This document shows positions 1 to 7,099 of a DNA stretch of 64,000 bases, one piece after another. The position numbers and the translations under genes were made by a program. Positions within the stretch are counted from its first letter, which is position 1, and each line of letters starts with the position of its first letter. Source of the DNA: CAVUWL01 sp963787415 (lineage in GTDB: Bacteria > Actinomycetota > Thermoleophilia > Solirubrobacterales > 70-9); the NCBI GenBank assembly GCA_963787415.1, contig CAWBCO010000007.1, forward strand, positions 124,001 to 188,000, given 5' to 3'. The notes under the pieces are model-generated. The model ran no database searches and had not been told where the DNA came from. It saw nothing but the letters and a program-made list of their open reading frames with translations.

Positions 1-2
1 CG

Positions 3-362
3 ACGGCGGGCTTCATCGGCAAGCTCTATCTGATCGAGGCCCTCGTCGAAGGCAACTACACCTGGCTGGCGGTTTTCATCGCGGTCGGCACGATGATCTC
101 CCTCGTCTATTACCTGCGGGTTATCGCCGCAATGTGGATGCGGGCAGAGGGGGAGGCGGCGCCACACGGCGTCCCGGCGCCGGCAATCGCCGGAGCATCG
201 CCGGAAGCCGATCCGATCGACCCCGGCGCCGGCAAGCGGCTCTACCTCCTCGCTCCCGCCCTGCTCGCCGCCGCCGCGGTCATCTTATTCGGCCTCATCC
301 CCCAGCCCCTGGTCGAGTTCGCCCAGCATGCCGGGGCCTCGATCTCCCAGTTCCACCCCTAA
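3..362 (+). CDS. nuoN: NADH-quinone oxidoreductase subunit N, C-terminal part
   Basis: This is the last 119 residues of a proton-pumping membrane subunit of respiratory complex I; the 5' part lies outside the window. The frame is open from base 3 and contains the typical NuoN sequence TAGFIGKLYL followed by a hydrophobic segment and YYLRVIAAMW. A variable Ala/Pro/Gly-rich loop and one last transmembrane helix (about residues 80-100 of the fragment) follow, and the gene ends in TAA. It acts in the cytoplasmic membrane in electron transfer from NADH to quinone. The rest of a nuo operon would be expected upstream of the window. The family call rests on the conserved C-terminal segment and is firm for the NuoL/M/N group; assignment to N rather than M or L rests on position at the end of the operon and on the motif. 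Confidence 0.85.
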   Translation, partial: TAGFIGKLYLIEALVEGNYTWLAVFIAVGTMISLVYYLRVIAAMWMRAEGEAAPHGVPAPAIAGASPEADPIDPGAGKRLYLLAPALLAAAAVILFGLIPQPLVEFAQHAGASISQFHP

Positions 363-367
363 TTCGC

Positions 368-715
368 TTGCTCCACCACGTCTCGATCGAGGTCGCGCCG
401 GCGCAGATCGAGCGCGCCACCGAATTTTGGCGGCTGCTCGGTTTCACCTCGCTTCAACCGCCCCCTGCGTTGTCAGGGTCCGCCGTGTGGCTCGAGCGCC
501 AGGGGACGCAGGTTCACCTGATCAGCACCGAGACTCCAACCGTGCCGGATCAAGGCCATCTCGCGGTCATCTCGCCCGACTTTGAGACAGCGCTCGCCCG
601 CCTCAGCGAAGCTGGCTTCGAGGTCAGCAACAAACGCGAACTTTGGGGCTCCCCGCGGGCTCTCGCGATCGCCCCCGGCGGCCATCGGGTCGAGCTGATC
701 AGAAACGCCCCCTAG
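368..715 (+). CDS. VOC (glyoxalase/bleomycin-resistance fold) family protein
   Basis: A 115-residue protein with the single-module vicinal-oxygen-chelate pattern: LLHHVSIEV at the start, the ATEFWRLLGF helix-strand element, then VWLERQGTQVHLI in the middle and a C-terminal PGGHRVELI strand. Such proteins bind a metal through His/Glu residues and act as dioxygenases, lyases or antibiotic-binding proteins; the substrate cannot be read here. There is no in-frame ATG at the domain start, so translation probably begins at the TTG at 368 (ATT at 362 is the alternative), almost directly after the nuoN stop at 362. That suggests co-transcription with the complex I operon. The stop is at 715. Confidence 0.75.
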   Translation: MLHHVSIEVAPAQIERATEFWRLLGFTSLQPPPALSGSAVWLERQGTQVHLISTETPTVPDQGHLAVISPDFETALARLSEAGFEVSNKRELWGSPRALAIAPGGHRVELIRNAP

Positions 716-779
716 CAGCATCGACGGCAGCCGCCCCGCCCCCTGATAGTGCCGCTGCTCGTCATCGCCCGCGGCTACG

Positions 780-2423
780 ATGGCCCCGGTGCGCTACCCG
801 GTCGAGCCCTTCACCTCCGCAGAGAGAGCGATTCTGGCTCCCCACTTCACCAATCTCGAGCGCCCGGTGTTTGCTTTGGTGAATTTGCCAGAGACCGTCA
901 AGGGAGCTCTTTTTGCCCGCTATTCCCGCTATTCGGGGACAGTTAGGCGACTCTACATCGAGGAGTTTGCCGACGACGCCAGACCTGGTGGACGGCCCTT
1001 TGATTCCGAGGAGGGGGAGCGCGCCGCGCGCCTTTATGAGCGCGTCTTCCTCGGCTACGGCGATGATTCAATCGCCCAGGTGGGGGGCGCCCACATCGCC
1101 TGTGAGTGGGTCTCCAATGTCCTCACCAAGGTGCTTCAGCGTGGGCGTCTCGCCGCCTACCTCGAGCAGTCCACCCGCTACATCCCCTACGACAGATCGC
1201 TGCCGCCGGAGGCCGGAGGCGGCTACCGCTATCGCCGCGAAGGTGACCTCGGCCCGCTGTTTGAGGCGGCGATGGATGAGATCTTTGGGATTTACTCGCG
1301 ATCATTGGGGGAGGTCGAGAACTGGGCGGCCGAGCGCTGGCCTCGCGGCAACCAGGAGCCCGAGGGCGCCTGGCGGCGCTCGATCCGCGCCAAGGCGCTC
1401 GATCTACTGCGCGGCCTGCTCCCCGCGGCGACGCTCAGCCACGTCGGCATCTATGCCTCAGGGCAGGCGTATGAGCAGTTGATCCTGCGCCTGATCAGCT
1501 CGCCCTTGCCGGAGGCGCGGGAGTACGGGGGGATGATCCTCGGCGAGCTCCAACAGGTGATGCCCAGCTTCGTCTCACGCGTGGAGCGGCCTGAGCGCGG
1601 CGGCGAGTGGGTCACCTACTTAAAGGCGCGCCGCGCCGCGACAGAGGGCTGGGTGTCGCGCCTTGGCCTTGACCGCCGCGGCGCCGGTGAGAACGCCCCC
1701 TCGGTCGAGCTGGTACATGTTGATGGCAGCGAGGAGGACCTACTCTCCTCCTGCCTGTTTGAGTCAGCAGCCACCACCGAGACCGAGATCCTCGCCCGCA
1801 TCGATGTCTTGGACCGCTCAGAGCGAGCCGAGTTGATGGGCGCCCTGGTTGGCGAGCGGCTGAACCGACGCCACCGCCCCGGCCGCGGCTTTGAGGCCCT
1901 GCGCTACCGCTTTGAGATCGTCTCTGACTACGGCGCCTTCCGCGACCTGCAGCGCCACCGAATGCTGAACTGCCAATGGCAACGCCTTGGACCCGACCTC
2001 GGCGCCGGGGTCCCCGATGAGGTCCACGAGGCGGGGGTCGGGGGGGAGTTCGAGCGCGCCCTGGAGATCTCCAGAACAGAGTATGAGCGACTCGCCGCCG
2101 CCGGCCTCGCCGAGCGCGCGCCCTACGCATTGAGCCTCGCCTACCGGATCCGCTACACGCTTGATCTCAACGCTCGCGAGGCGATGCACCTGATTGAGCT
2201 GCGCTCGGGACGCGAGGGCCATCCCACCTACCGTGCGATCGCCCAGGCGATGCACGAGCGGATCGCCACCATCCACCCCGCTGTCGCCGCCGCGATGACC
2301 CACGTCGACACCTCCCGCGAGCCTCGCCTAGAGCGAATCCTCAGCGAGATCCGAACCCAGCGCAAGCGGGTTCAGGCCACCGAGCACGCCGAGTCGCCCC
2401 CGGGGCTGAATCCGCTCGGCTGA
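780..2423 (+). CDS. Tandem ThyX-like protein (FAD-dependent thymidylate synthase fold, two copies)
   Basis: A 547-residue protein that looks like two ThyX-type domains in one chain; a normal ThyX has about 220-250 residues. The first half carries LEQSTRY at about 128-134, preceded by RGR at 121-123, which matches the end of the ThyX signature RHRxxSxNExSxRY. The second half has RHRMLNCQWQ at about 392-401, which matches its beginning. Each half therefore keeps a different part of the FAD/dUMP-binding motif. Known ThyX enzymes methylate dUMP to dTMP using FAD and methylene-folate. Whether this long form does so is unknown. It follows the VOC gene by 64 bases. The ATG at 780 is the first start in frame before a conserved-looking YPVEPFT segment. 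Family relation is likely; function is open. Confidence 0.75.
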   Translation: MAPVRYPVEPFTSAERAILAPHFTNLERPVFALVNLPETVKGALFARYSRYSGTVRRLYIEEFADDARPGGRPFDSEEGERAARLYERVFLGYGDDSIAQVGGAHIACEWVSNVLTKVLQRGRLAAYLEQSTRYIPYDRSLPPEAGGGYRYRREGDLGPLFEAAMDEIFGIYSRSLGEVENWAAERWPRGNQEPEGAWRRSIRAKALDLLRGLLPAATLSHVGIYASGQAYEQLILRLISSPLPEAREYGGMILGELQQVMPSFVSRVERPERGGEWVTYLKARRAATEGWVSRLGLDRRGAGENAPSVELVHVDGSEEDLLSSCLFESAATTETEILARIDVLDRSERAELMGALVGERLNRRHRPGRGFEALRYRFEIVSDYGAFRDLQRHRMLNCQWQRLGPDLGAGVPDEVHEAGVGGEFERALEISRTEYERLAAAGLAERAPYALSLAYRIRYTLDLNAREAMHLIELRSGREGHPTYRAIAQAMHERIATIHPAVAAAMTHVDTSREPRLERILSEIRTQRKRVQATEHAESPPGLNPLG

Positions 2424-2429
2424 AACGCC

Positions 2430-3293
2430 TCAGTCGCGCTGCTTGCGCTTGCGCCGCGGCGGAGGGTCCTCGCTGCTGGGATCAGCGGGTGGGGCCTCGA
2501 TCGCCGGGACATCGCCGTTGCCGCCGCCAAGCGCCGCGCTCGCCTTCTCCCCTGGCGAGGGCCAGGGCATCGCTTCGCCCGCGGCCCAGGCGGGGGGGCG
2601 CCCACCTGGCACCCTGCCAAGCAGCTGGAAGGCCAGATAGATGAACCAAAGCAGGGCAAATTGAAAGAAGATGAAGGAGACCGCGCCGAGCGCCATTCCC
2701 AGCGAGCCCCAGAAGCGACTCAGCAGTCCGGTCCGCATCGCATAAAGCGAGGTGTAGAACATCGCCACGACGAAGCCGAGCTGGCCAGCGATACCGAACC
2801 CCGCAGCCAGCGGTCGAAGCGGTGCATTATTGATCGCTTCTGAGGCAAGCTTGTTTGCCCGGGTTCCACTCAGCGAGATCCCGTGAGGCACCAATCGAGC
2901 TACGTCGGTGGAAACGAAACTCGAAGCGGCGTGAACGGTTGAGATGCCACTCAGAATCGCCAGTGCCGAGAGAAAGAGCGGAGCGGCGACGACCACTCCA
3001 ACGAGCTGTCCCCGCATCTTCTCGCTGCGCGCTCGCGCTGCACGGAAGAGGTAATAGAGCGGGGCGGCCAACAGGCCCACCCCGATTGCCTGCAAGAAGC
3101 TTGAGATCAGCTGCGCGCTGGCGTGCTTGTGGACGTCTTGCAGCAGACTTGCTTCGCCGCTGCCAGTCCCGACCACGTCAGTGACCAAGACGATCGCGGC
3201 GACCACAAATAGCACCGCGGCCAGCGCGGCCAGCGCCGTCGGCACTGCCCAGCGACGCTCCCACTCCAACACCTGAGCCTTGTTTGGCCGCAT
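2430..3293 (-). CDS. Multi-pass membrane protein of unknown function
   Basis: A 287-residue integral membrane protein that I do not recognise beyond that. Hydrophobic segments lie at about residues 16-39, 63-85, 93-118, 163-190 and 196-226, consistent with five helices. The C-terminal 60 residues are a hydrophilic, Pro/Ala/Gly-rich tail ending in the basic run PPPRRKRKQRD, probably cytoplasmic. The N-terminus (MRPNKAQVLEWERRWAVP) is also charged. The gene lies 7 bases downstream of the CBS-domain gene on the same strand, so they are probably one transcription unit, and it converges with the ThyX-like gene, leaving only 6 bases between the two stops. No catalytic motif was seen. Confidence 0.7.
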   Translation of the reverse strand: MRPNKAQVLEWERRWAVPTALAALAAVLFVVAAIVLVTDVVGTGSGEASLLQDVHKHASAQLISSFLQAIGVGLLAAPLYYLFRAARARSEKMRGQLVGVVVAAPLFLSALAILSGISTVHAASSFVSTDVARLVPHGISLSGTRANKLASEAINNAPLRPLAAGFGIAGQLGFVVAMFYTSLYAMRTGLLSRFWGSLGMALGAVSFIFFQFALLWFIYLAFQLLGRVPGGRPPAWAAGEAMPWPSPGEKASAALGGGNGDVPAIEAPPADPSSEDPPPRRKRKQRD

Positions 3294-3300
3294 TCCGCGC

Positions 3301-3768
3301 TCAGCCCCGATCGTGGAAGTAGAACTGGGGCAACGCGCCTTCGATTACGTCCTGGGTCATCCTCTGGGCCACCTCAAGGTCTCCGGTCCGAACCGCGATG
3401 TCATCGAGGCTGACGATCCCAGCGAGAGAGTCGCCCTCAACCACCGCAAGCCTTCGCACCCGGTGAGAGACCATCAGTGCCGCCGCCTCATCGAGCTCGG
3501 TCTCGAGCTCGGCCGAGACCAATGGACGGGAGGCATGCTCGCCGACCGCGGACTCCGAGCTCCCCCCCTCTGCGAGCACCCGCAGCGCCAAATCTCTGTC
3601 GGTCACAATCGCCACAGGCGATCCGGCTGGGTCGACGATCACCACCGAGCCGACCCGGTGATCGCGCATCAGGCGCGCCACCGAGATGGCGCTCTCCTCC
3701 GCCGTTGCGGTGACTACTCCCGCGGTCATGATCTCGCTGAGCCGCACGAGCCGTACGCTACCGCGCAT
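3301..3768 (-). CDS. CBS-domain pair protein
   Basis: A roughly 155-residue stand-alone Bateman module. The first CBS motif (LSEIMTAGVVTATAEESAIS ... VVIVDPAGSPVAIVTDRDLA) is followed by a second (RPLVSAELETELDEAAALM ... VVEGDSLAGIVSLDDIA). Such modules bind adenine nucleotides and often regulate a partner protein. The partner is not evident, although the next gene downstream encodes a membrane protein. The start is uncertain: ATG at 3768, GTG at 3747, or an upstream in-frame ATG at 3825 that would lengthen the N-terminus. The ATG at 3768 overlaps, on the other strand, the ATG of the divergent gene at 3767, so the GTG would leave more room for a promoter. Confidence 0.85.
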   Translation of the reverse strand: MRGSVRLVRLSEIMTAGVVTATAEESAISVARLMRDHRVGSVVIVDPAGSPVAIVTDRDLALRVLAEGGSSESAVGEHASRPLVSAELETELDEAAALMVSHRVRRLAVVEGDSLAGIVSLDDIAVRTGDLEVAQRMTQDVIEGALPQFYFHDRG

Positions 3769-4396
3769 GAGCAGAGCACGGCACACCCCCGTCGTCCCGC
3801 TTGAGGCCGGACGAGGCCCCGACAATCCCCCCTGTCCCGCCTGTGGGCAGCCGCTCTTTGGGGTAATGGGCGCCCAACCGGGCCTGCGCGGAGCGATCAG
3901 CAGCTGCGAGGTCTGCGGTCTCGGAGTGGTCGGTCAACTTGGGTCAAGCGAGGAGGCACTGGAGGTGCTTGGCGCCCTCCTGCAAGATGGAAAACTGCGA
4001 TTTATCAACTGGGGTGGCTTCTCGGCGGCATTTGGCGGCGGCGGCTGGGCGGGGCTGCAGCCACGAGCACGCTTCCTTTTCACCGCCGAGGCGGTGAAAA
4101 GGCTGCTCGGTATCGACGATCAGATCGTAAAAAAAAGTCGCTGGTCCCCGGCGAGCGGCGTGGCGATCACCTGGCAGACCCTGATCAACAGCTTGACCTT
4201 CGGCCGAAACGACGCCCTCGCCGCCTTCGGCCGGGCAGAAGCCACCCGCGCGACGAAGCCCTGGCAGCGTCGAATTGACGCTCTCATCAGCCTCGCGCTG
4301 GCGATTCCGGCGCTGCTCGTGGCGCTCCCAATCGAGCTCTGCGGCGCGGCGTTCGGCCGCAGCGGGGCGATCTCGATGCGGATCGAGTCGCTCTAG
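3767..4396 (+). CDS. Zinc-ribbon protein resembling a methyltransferase without its SAM domain
   Basis: A 209-residue protein. Near the N-terminus are two cysteine pairs, CPACGQPLF (about residues 23-31) and CEVCG (about 51-55), a treble-clef or zinc-ribbon pattern often found ahead of SAM methyltransferases. Next comes FINWGGFSAAFGGGGWAGLQPRARFLFT followed by AEAVKRLLG, which resembles the segment after the SAM-binding core in class I methyltransferases of the FGxxWxxLxPPRHLxxFT type. The SAM-binding core itself appears to be absent. A hydrophobic helix (about 175-195) lies near the C-terminus. The ATG at 3767 precedes MSRARHTP. No function is assigned; a degenerate or accessory methyltransferase is the best guess. 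The insertion sequence begins 16 bases after its stop. Confidence 0.6.
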   Translation: MSRARHTPVVPLEAGRGPDNPPCPACGQPLFGVMGAQPGLRGAISSCEVCGLGVVGQLGSSEEALEVLGALLQDGKLRFINWGGFSAAFGGGGWAGLQPRARFLFTAEAVKRLLGIDDQIVKKSRWSPASGVAITWQTLINSLTFGRNDALAAFGRAEATRATKPWQRRIDALISLALAIPALLVALPIELCGAAFGRSGAISMRIESL

Positions 4397-4412
4397 GACC
4401 CGACGTGGCGCT

Positions 4413-4435
4413 GCCTAGATGAGTAGTGCCACGGC
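4413..4435. repeat. Left terminal inverted repeat of the insertion sequence
   Basis: 23 bases, starting GCCTAGATGAGTAGTGCC, identical to the reverse complement of 5427-5449. Beyond the 23 bases the two ends diverge. Confidence 0.93.
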
Positions 4436-4436
4436 A

Positions 4437-5333
4437 TCACGCTGTGTAGCAAGCAAGGGACCGGCTGGGACGGCCGAGTCGGTGGTTAAGTGCGATGCCG
4501 GCGGCGAGTGCTGCGAAGCGGCAGGCCAGACGAACGCGGAGGTTCTCCAGGGTGCGCGCACCGTGGCGCTCGAGCGTGAAGATGTCCTTGCAGGTCCAAA
4601 AGATCGACTCGATGCGCTGGCGAATCGGTGCGAGGTGCGGCCCACCTGCGGGCTCGTCCTTTCGCCGGGGACGCATGATCTGGGCGTCGAGTGCGCCCAG
4701 TTCGGCTTCGAAGTCCTTGCCTCGGAAGTTCTTATCGCCGATCAGGATCAGCATCTGTGCGGGCGCTCGCTCACAGCGGGCGACCAGTTGCAGGCAGACC
4801 AGCTTCTCGTCGATCTTCGGCGAGGTCAGCGCCAGCGCCCTGGGGGTGCCGTCCAAGGCGAAGAGGGCGTGCAGCCTGAAGCCCCAGAAGTGACGGCTGT
4901 GGCTGGCGCAGTAGCCGTAGTCGGCGGCGTTGGCGAGAGCGTCACCGAGGCTGGAGGCGCCGCCGCGCTTGACGGTCTCGCGGCTGCGGGCGCACTCCAC
5001 CGGCGTGGAGTCGACCAGCAGAAGATCGTCATAGAAACCGGGACTGTGGCGGGCGAACTCGCGGATCAGCGCCTCGATCACCCCCGAGAGCCGCAGGCGG
5101 CGCTTGTGGTAGGCGGTTCGCTCCGGCAGGTGCGGGAACAGGTGAGCGAGCTGGCGGCGAGCGCTCCTCAGGAACCGGGCATCGGAAGGGATGCCGATCA
5201 TCGCCTGGGCGATGCACAGCGTGACCACCTCCGCGTCGGTGATCTTTCTACGCGCGTTTCCTGCCCGCTGGGGCAGGAAATCATCCGCAGTGCAGTAAAC
5301 AACGGTAAGCAGCAGGTCGAGGTCGGCGTCCAT
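4437..5333 (-). CDS. IS982-family DDE transposase
   Basis: A 298-residue transposase with the features of the IS982 family: an N-terminal DDFLPQR followed by RRKITDAEVVTL, the HLFPHLPERTAYHKRRLRL segment, and a DDE-type catalytic core. The likely acidic residues are in LLVDSTPV, LIGDKNFRG and RIESIFW. Length is normal for the family and there is no frameshift, so the enzyme is probably functional. The ATG at 5333 leaves a short leader to the right terminal repeat. It catalyses excision and insertion of its own element by binding the two terminal repeats. The long open frame on the opposite strand is only a consequence of the high GC content. Confidence 0.93.
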   Translation of the reverse strand: MDADLDLLLTVVYCTADDFLPQRAGNARRKITDAEVVTLCIAQAMIGIPSDARFLRSARRQLAHLFPHLPERTAYHKRRLRLSGVIEALIREFARHSPGFYDDLLLVDSTPVECARSRETVKRGGASSLGDALANAADYGYCASHSRHFWGFRLHALFALDGTPRALALTSPKIDEKLVCLQLVARCERAPAQMLILIGDKNFRGKDFEAELGALDAQIMRPRRKDEPAGGPHLAPIRQRIESIFWTCKDIFTLERHGARTLENLRVRLACRFAALAAGIALNHRLGRPSRSLACYTA

Positions 5334-5426
5334 CGAGGCCCCCTTGGGTCGGCGGTGACATTCAGCACCGCCGACTTCGACCTGCCTGCCTATACACCCT
5401 TCCCCGACCCCGCTGCCACGTCCAAC

Positions 5427-5449
5427 GCCGTGGCACTACTCATCTAGGC
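5427..5449. repeat. Right terminal inverted repeat of the insertion sequence
   Basis: 23 bases, the exact reverse complement of 4413-4435. It also contains the stop codon (5444-5446, minus strand) of the neighbouring gene at 5444-5713. Confidence 0.93.
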
Positions 5450-5713
5450 GAGTCCCTCACGGGCCTCGCGCACGAGCGTCACTGCCTCGGGGAAGAGGAC
5501 ACGGATCGCGTCGCGGACCTGCATGGCCTGCTCGTCGGGGCTGCCGCTGAGATCGATCTGCGCGATCGATGCAACCGTCATCTCCACCGCAAGCTTGATC
5601 GCGTTGTCAGCCCAGGCAACCCGCTGGGAGGATTGCATCTGCTCAGAGAGCTCCTCCATGCGCGCGCGGAACTCATCCGGATCGCCGAACAGGTTGAAGG
5701 GGCTTCCCTCCAT
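5444..5713 (-). CDS. Small unknown protein with 3' end formed by the insertion sequence
   Basis: An 89-residue protein read from MEGSPFNLFGD; I do not recognise the family. It is acidic and largely helical in appearance (DPDEFRARMEELSEQMQ), followed by a mixed segment IAQIDLSGSPDEQAMQVRDAI. The last codon and the TAG stop are provided by the terminal repeat of the insertion sequence, so the native C-terminus has probably been replaced after VREAREGL. A longer version starting at 5827 is open in frame, but its extra N-terminal 38 residues look non-conserved. The alternative GTG start at 5719 would add two residues. It may be a truncated gene. Confidence 0.55.
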   Translation of the reverse strand: MEGSPFNLFGDPDEFRARMEELSEQMQSSQRVAWADNAIKLAVEMTVASIAQIDLSGSPDEQAMQVRDAIRVLFPEAVTLVREAREGLA

Positions 5714-6070
5714 GCAAACATGAAAGCAGAGCCCGGCGGGGGGCGTGTAGCGGTGCTTTGCCTGCGCCAGCTTCAGAGGAGGTCGATCGGAATCGGGCGC
5801 GGCAGCGGCTCGAGTTGCGCGGATCACCCCTCCGTGCCGATTTCCCCAACCGCCTTGCGGCGCGGCAATTCATTCGCCAGCCACGGTGACAGTATCGGCA
5901 GCGATCAAGCGGTGCTCTGAGGGCCCAGGCCTCGGGCCAGTCCGCTTCCAAAAGTCAAACCGTCCGTCCGTTCATCGAGAGGCGGCTTTGATTCGCATTC
6001 AGCCCCTGATCAAGCGCCGCCCGCAGCGGCACTGATCGGCTCGCGGCGGTCTCGCTCAGCCGCTCTTGAA
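5714..6070. other. Intergenic stretch, nothing recognised
   Basis: About 360 bases between the truncated small gene and the membrane protein gene at 6071. Frames are open by chance, but none has a protein-like composition. No tRNA, riboswitch motif or strong hairpin was seen. It may hold the promoter of the small minus-strand gene and remnants of older sequence. Confidence 0.5.
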
Positions 6071-7081
6071 TTAGGGAGTACCAGCAGTCGAGGTGCTTGG
6101 CCGAGCAGCGGACTCCTCCTGATCGGCCTCCTCGTGTGCCTGGCGGATCAGGCCGCGCCAGTCGGTGGTGCGAAAGACGAGCACCATCGCAGCGAAACCA
6201 AGGATCACCGACCAGGCCGCCATTGCGATCTGAGTACCGACCGAGAACGAAAGTACCGCGGTCCGCGATGGCCCGGCAAGCGTCGCGACAAGGAGCGCCT
6301 GCTGAGCGCCGGCGCCACCGGGGGTAAGCGGGATGATGGTCGAGATCGACTGAACGCTCATCACCAACATCACGTTGCCAATCGAGCCGGCGATCCCAAA
6401 CGCCTCAAGGAAGAACCAAAACGCGGCGAAGCGACAAAGCCAGCCGATTCCCTGCCAGGCGGCGACCTCGCGTAGGTAGCGACGCGGCTCGGTGAGGATC
6501 ACGAGCCCCTGCCTCACCCTGGCCCAGAAACGACGGACATGGTGGGCGAGAAAGTAGATCGCGATCGCGATCGCGATAAGCAGGGCGCCGGCCGTGATCG
6601 CAAAGACCTGCGGATGGTCGGCCCAGAAGGAGATCTCAAAGGCAGGCAGGTGTGGAAGTTCGGGCAGGCTGGGGAGCAGGCCCTGGCTGGTCGCGTAGAA
6701 GAAAACGAGAAGCCCGGCGACCGTGTCAAAAATTGATTGGACGAAGAAGGAGGAGGTGACGGCTGGGTAGGAGGAGTCGGGAATCTGGCGTTTGACTAAG
6801 AAGACCTTGGTGACATCGCCGGCGTGGGCCGGGATCACCGCGTTGATCCCGGCCCCGGCCAGGTAGGCGGCGCCGAGAGGCAGGAATGCGACCCGGCGCT
6901 CTGGGTAGGAGGCCTGCAGCACATTTCGCCAGGACCAGGCTCGGGCCAACTGCATCGCAAGTAAAAACCCCAGGGCCAGAGCGAAGGGGGTCCAGTGAAT
7001 TTCAGTCAGGTGGCCAAAGAAAGCGCGCGCGGCATCGAAGAAGGAATTGAAGCTTGAGGCTAGATCGGCTGCGCTCATCAC
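6071..7081 (-). CDS. Lysylphosphatidylglycerol-synthase-type flippase-domain membrane protein
   Basis: A 336-residue polytopic membrane protein of the UPF0104/AglD-like family, related to the membrane half of MprF. Diagnostic stretches are AGAGINAVIPAHAGDVTKVFL (about 75-95), where family members have a conserved Asn-Pro/Arg-Gly-Asp-like turn, and SISTIIPLTPGGAGAQQALL (about 243-262), which matches the conserved PLTPGGxG element. About eight hydrophobic helices are visible. No cytosolic aminoacyltransferase domain is attached, so a role in lipid translocation or lipid-linked glycan export is more likely than lysyl transfer. The C-terminal tail is acidic and then Ser/Thr/Pro-rich. It is divergent from the sulfotransferase gene at 7100, with only 18 bases between the starts. 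Confidence 0.82.
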   Translation of the reverse strand: MMSAADLASSFNSFFDAARAFFGHLTEIHWTPFALALGFLLAMQLARAWSWRNVLQASYPERRVAFLPLGAAYLAGAGINAVIPAHAGDVTKVFLVKRQIPDSSYPAVTSSFFVQSIFDTVAGLLVFFYATSQGLLPSLPELPHLPAFEISFWADHPQVFAITAGALLIAIAIAIYFLAHHVRRFWARVRQGLVILTEPRRYLREVAAWQGIGWLCRFAAFWFFLEAFGIAGSIGNVMLVMSVQSISTIIPLTPGGAGAQQALLVATLAGPSRTAVLSFSVGTQIAMAAWSVILGFAAMVLVFRTTDWRGLIRQAHEEADQEESAARPSTSTAGTP

Positions 7082-7099
7082 AGCTACACTAGCCCGCTC

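Larger units (their letters stand above)
4413..5449. mobile_element. Complete insertion sequence, IS982 type
   Basis: A 1037-bp element bounded by identical 23-bp inverted repeats at 4413-4435 and 5427-5449, carrying one transposase gene on the minus strand that fills almost all of it. The transposase C-terminus stops 2 bases inside the left repeat's inner edge, and about 90 bases separate its start from the right repeat. The size, single gene and DDE transposase fit the IS982 family. No clear target duplication was found by comparing the bases outside the repeats (GTGGCGCT on the left, GAGTCCCT on the right). Intact ends and an intact reading frame suggest a recent or still active copy. Confidence 0.9.

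Noticed and set aside
4396..4420. Target-site duplication of the insertion sequence
   Set aside because: Left and right flanks do not match at any length from 3 to 9 bases.
4419..5447. Plus-strand open frame across the insertion sequence
   Set aside because: Runs from one terminal repeat to the other and is the complement of the transposase; the repeats give it identical ALLI-like ends.
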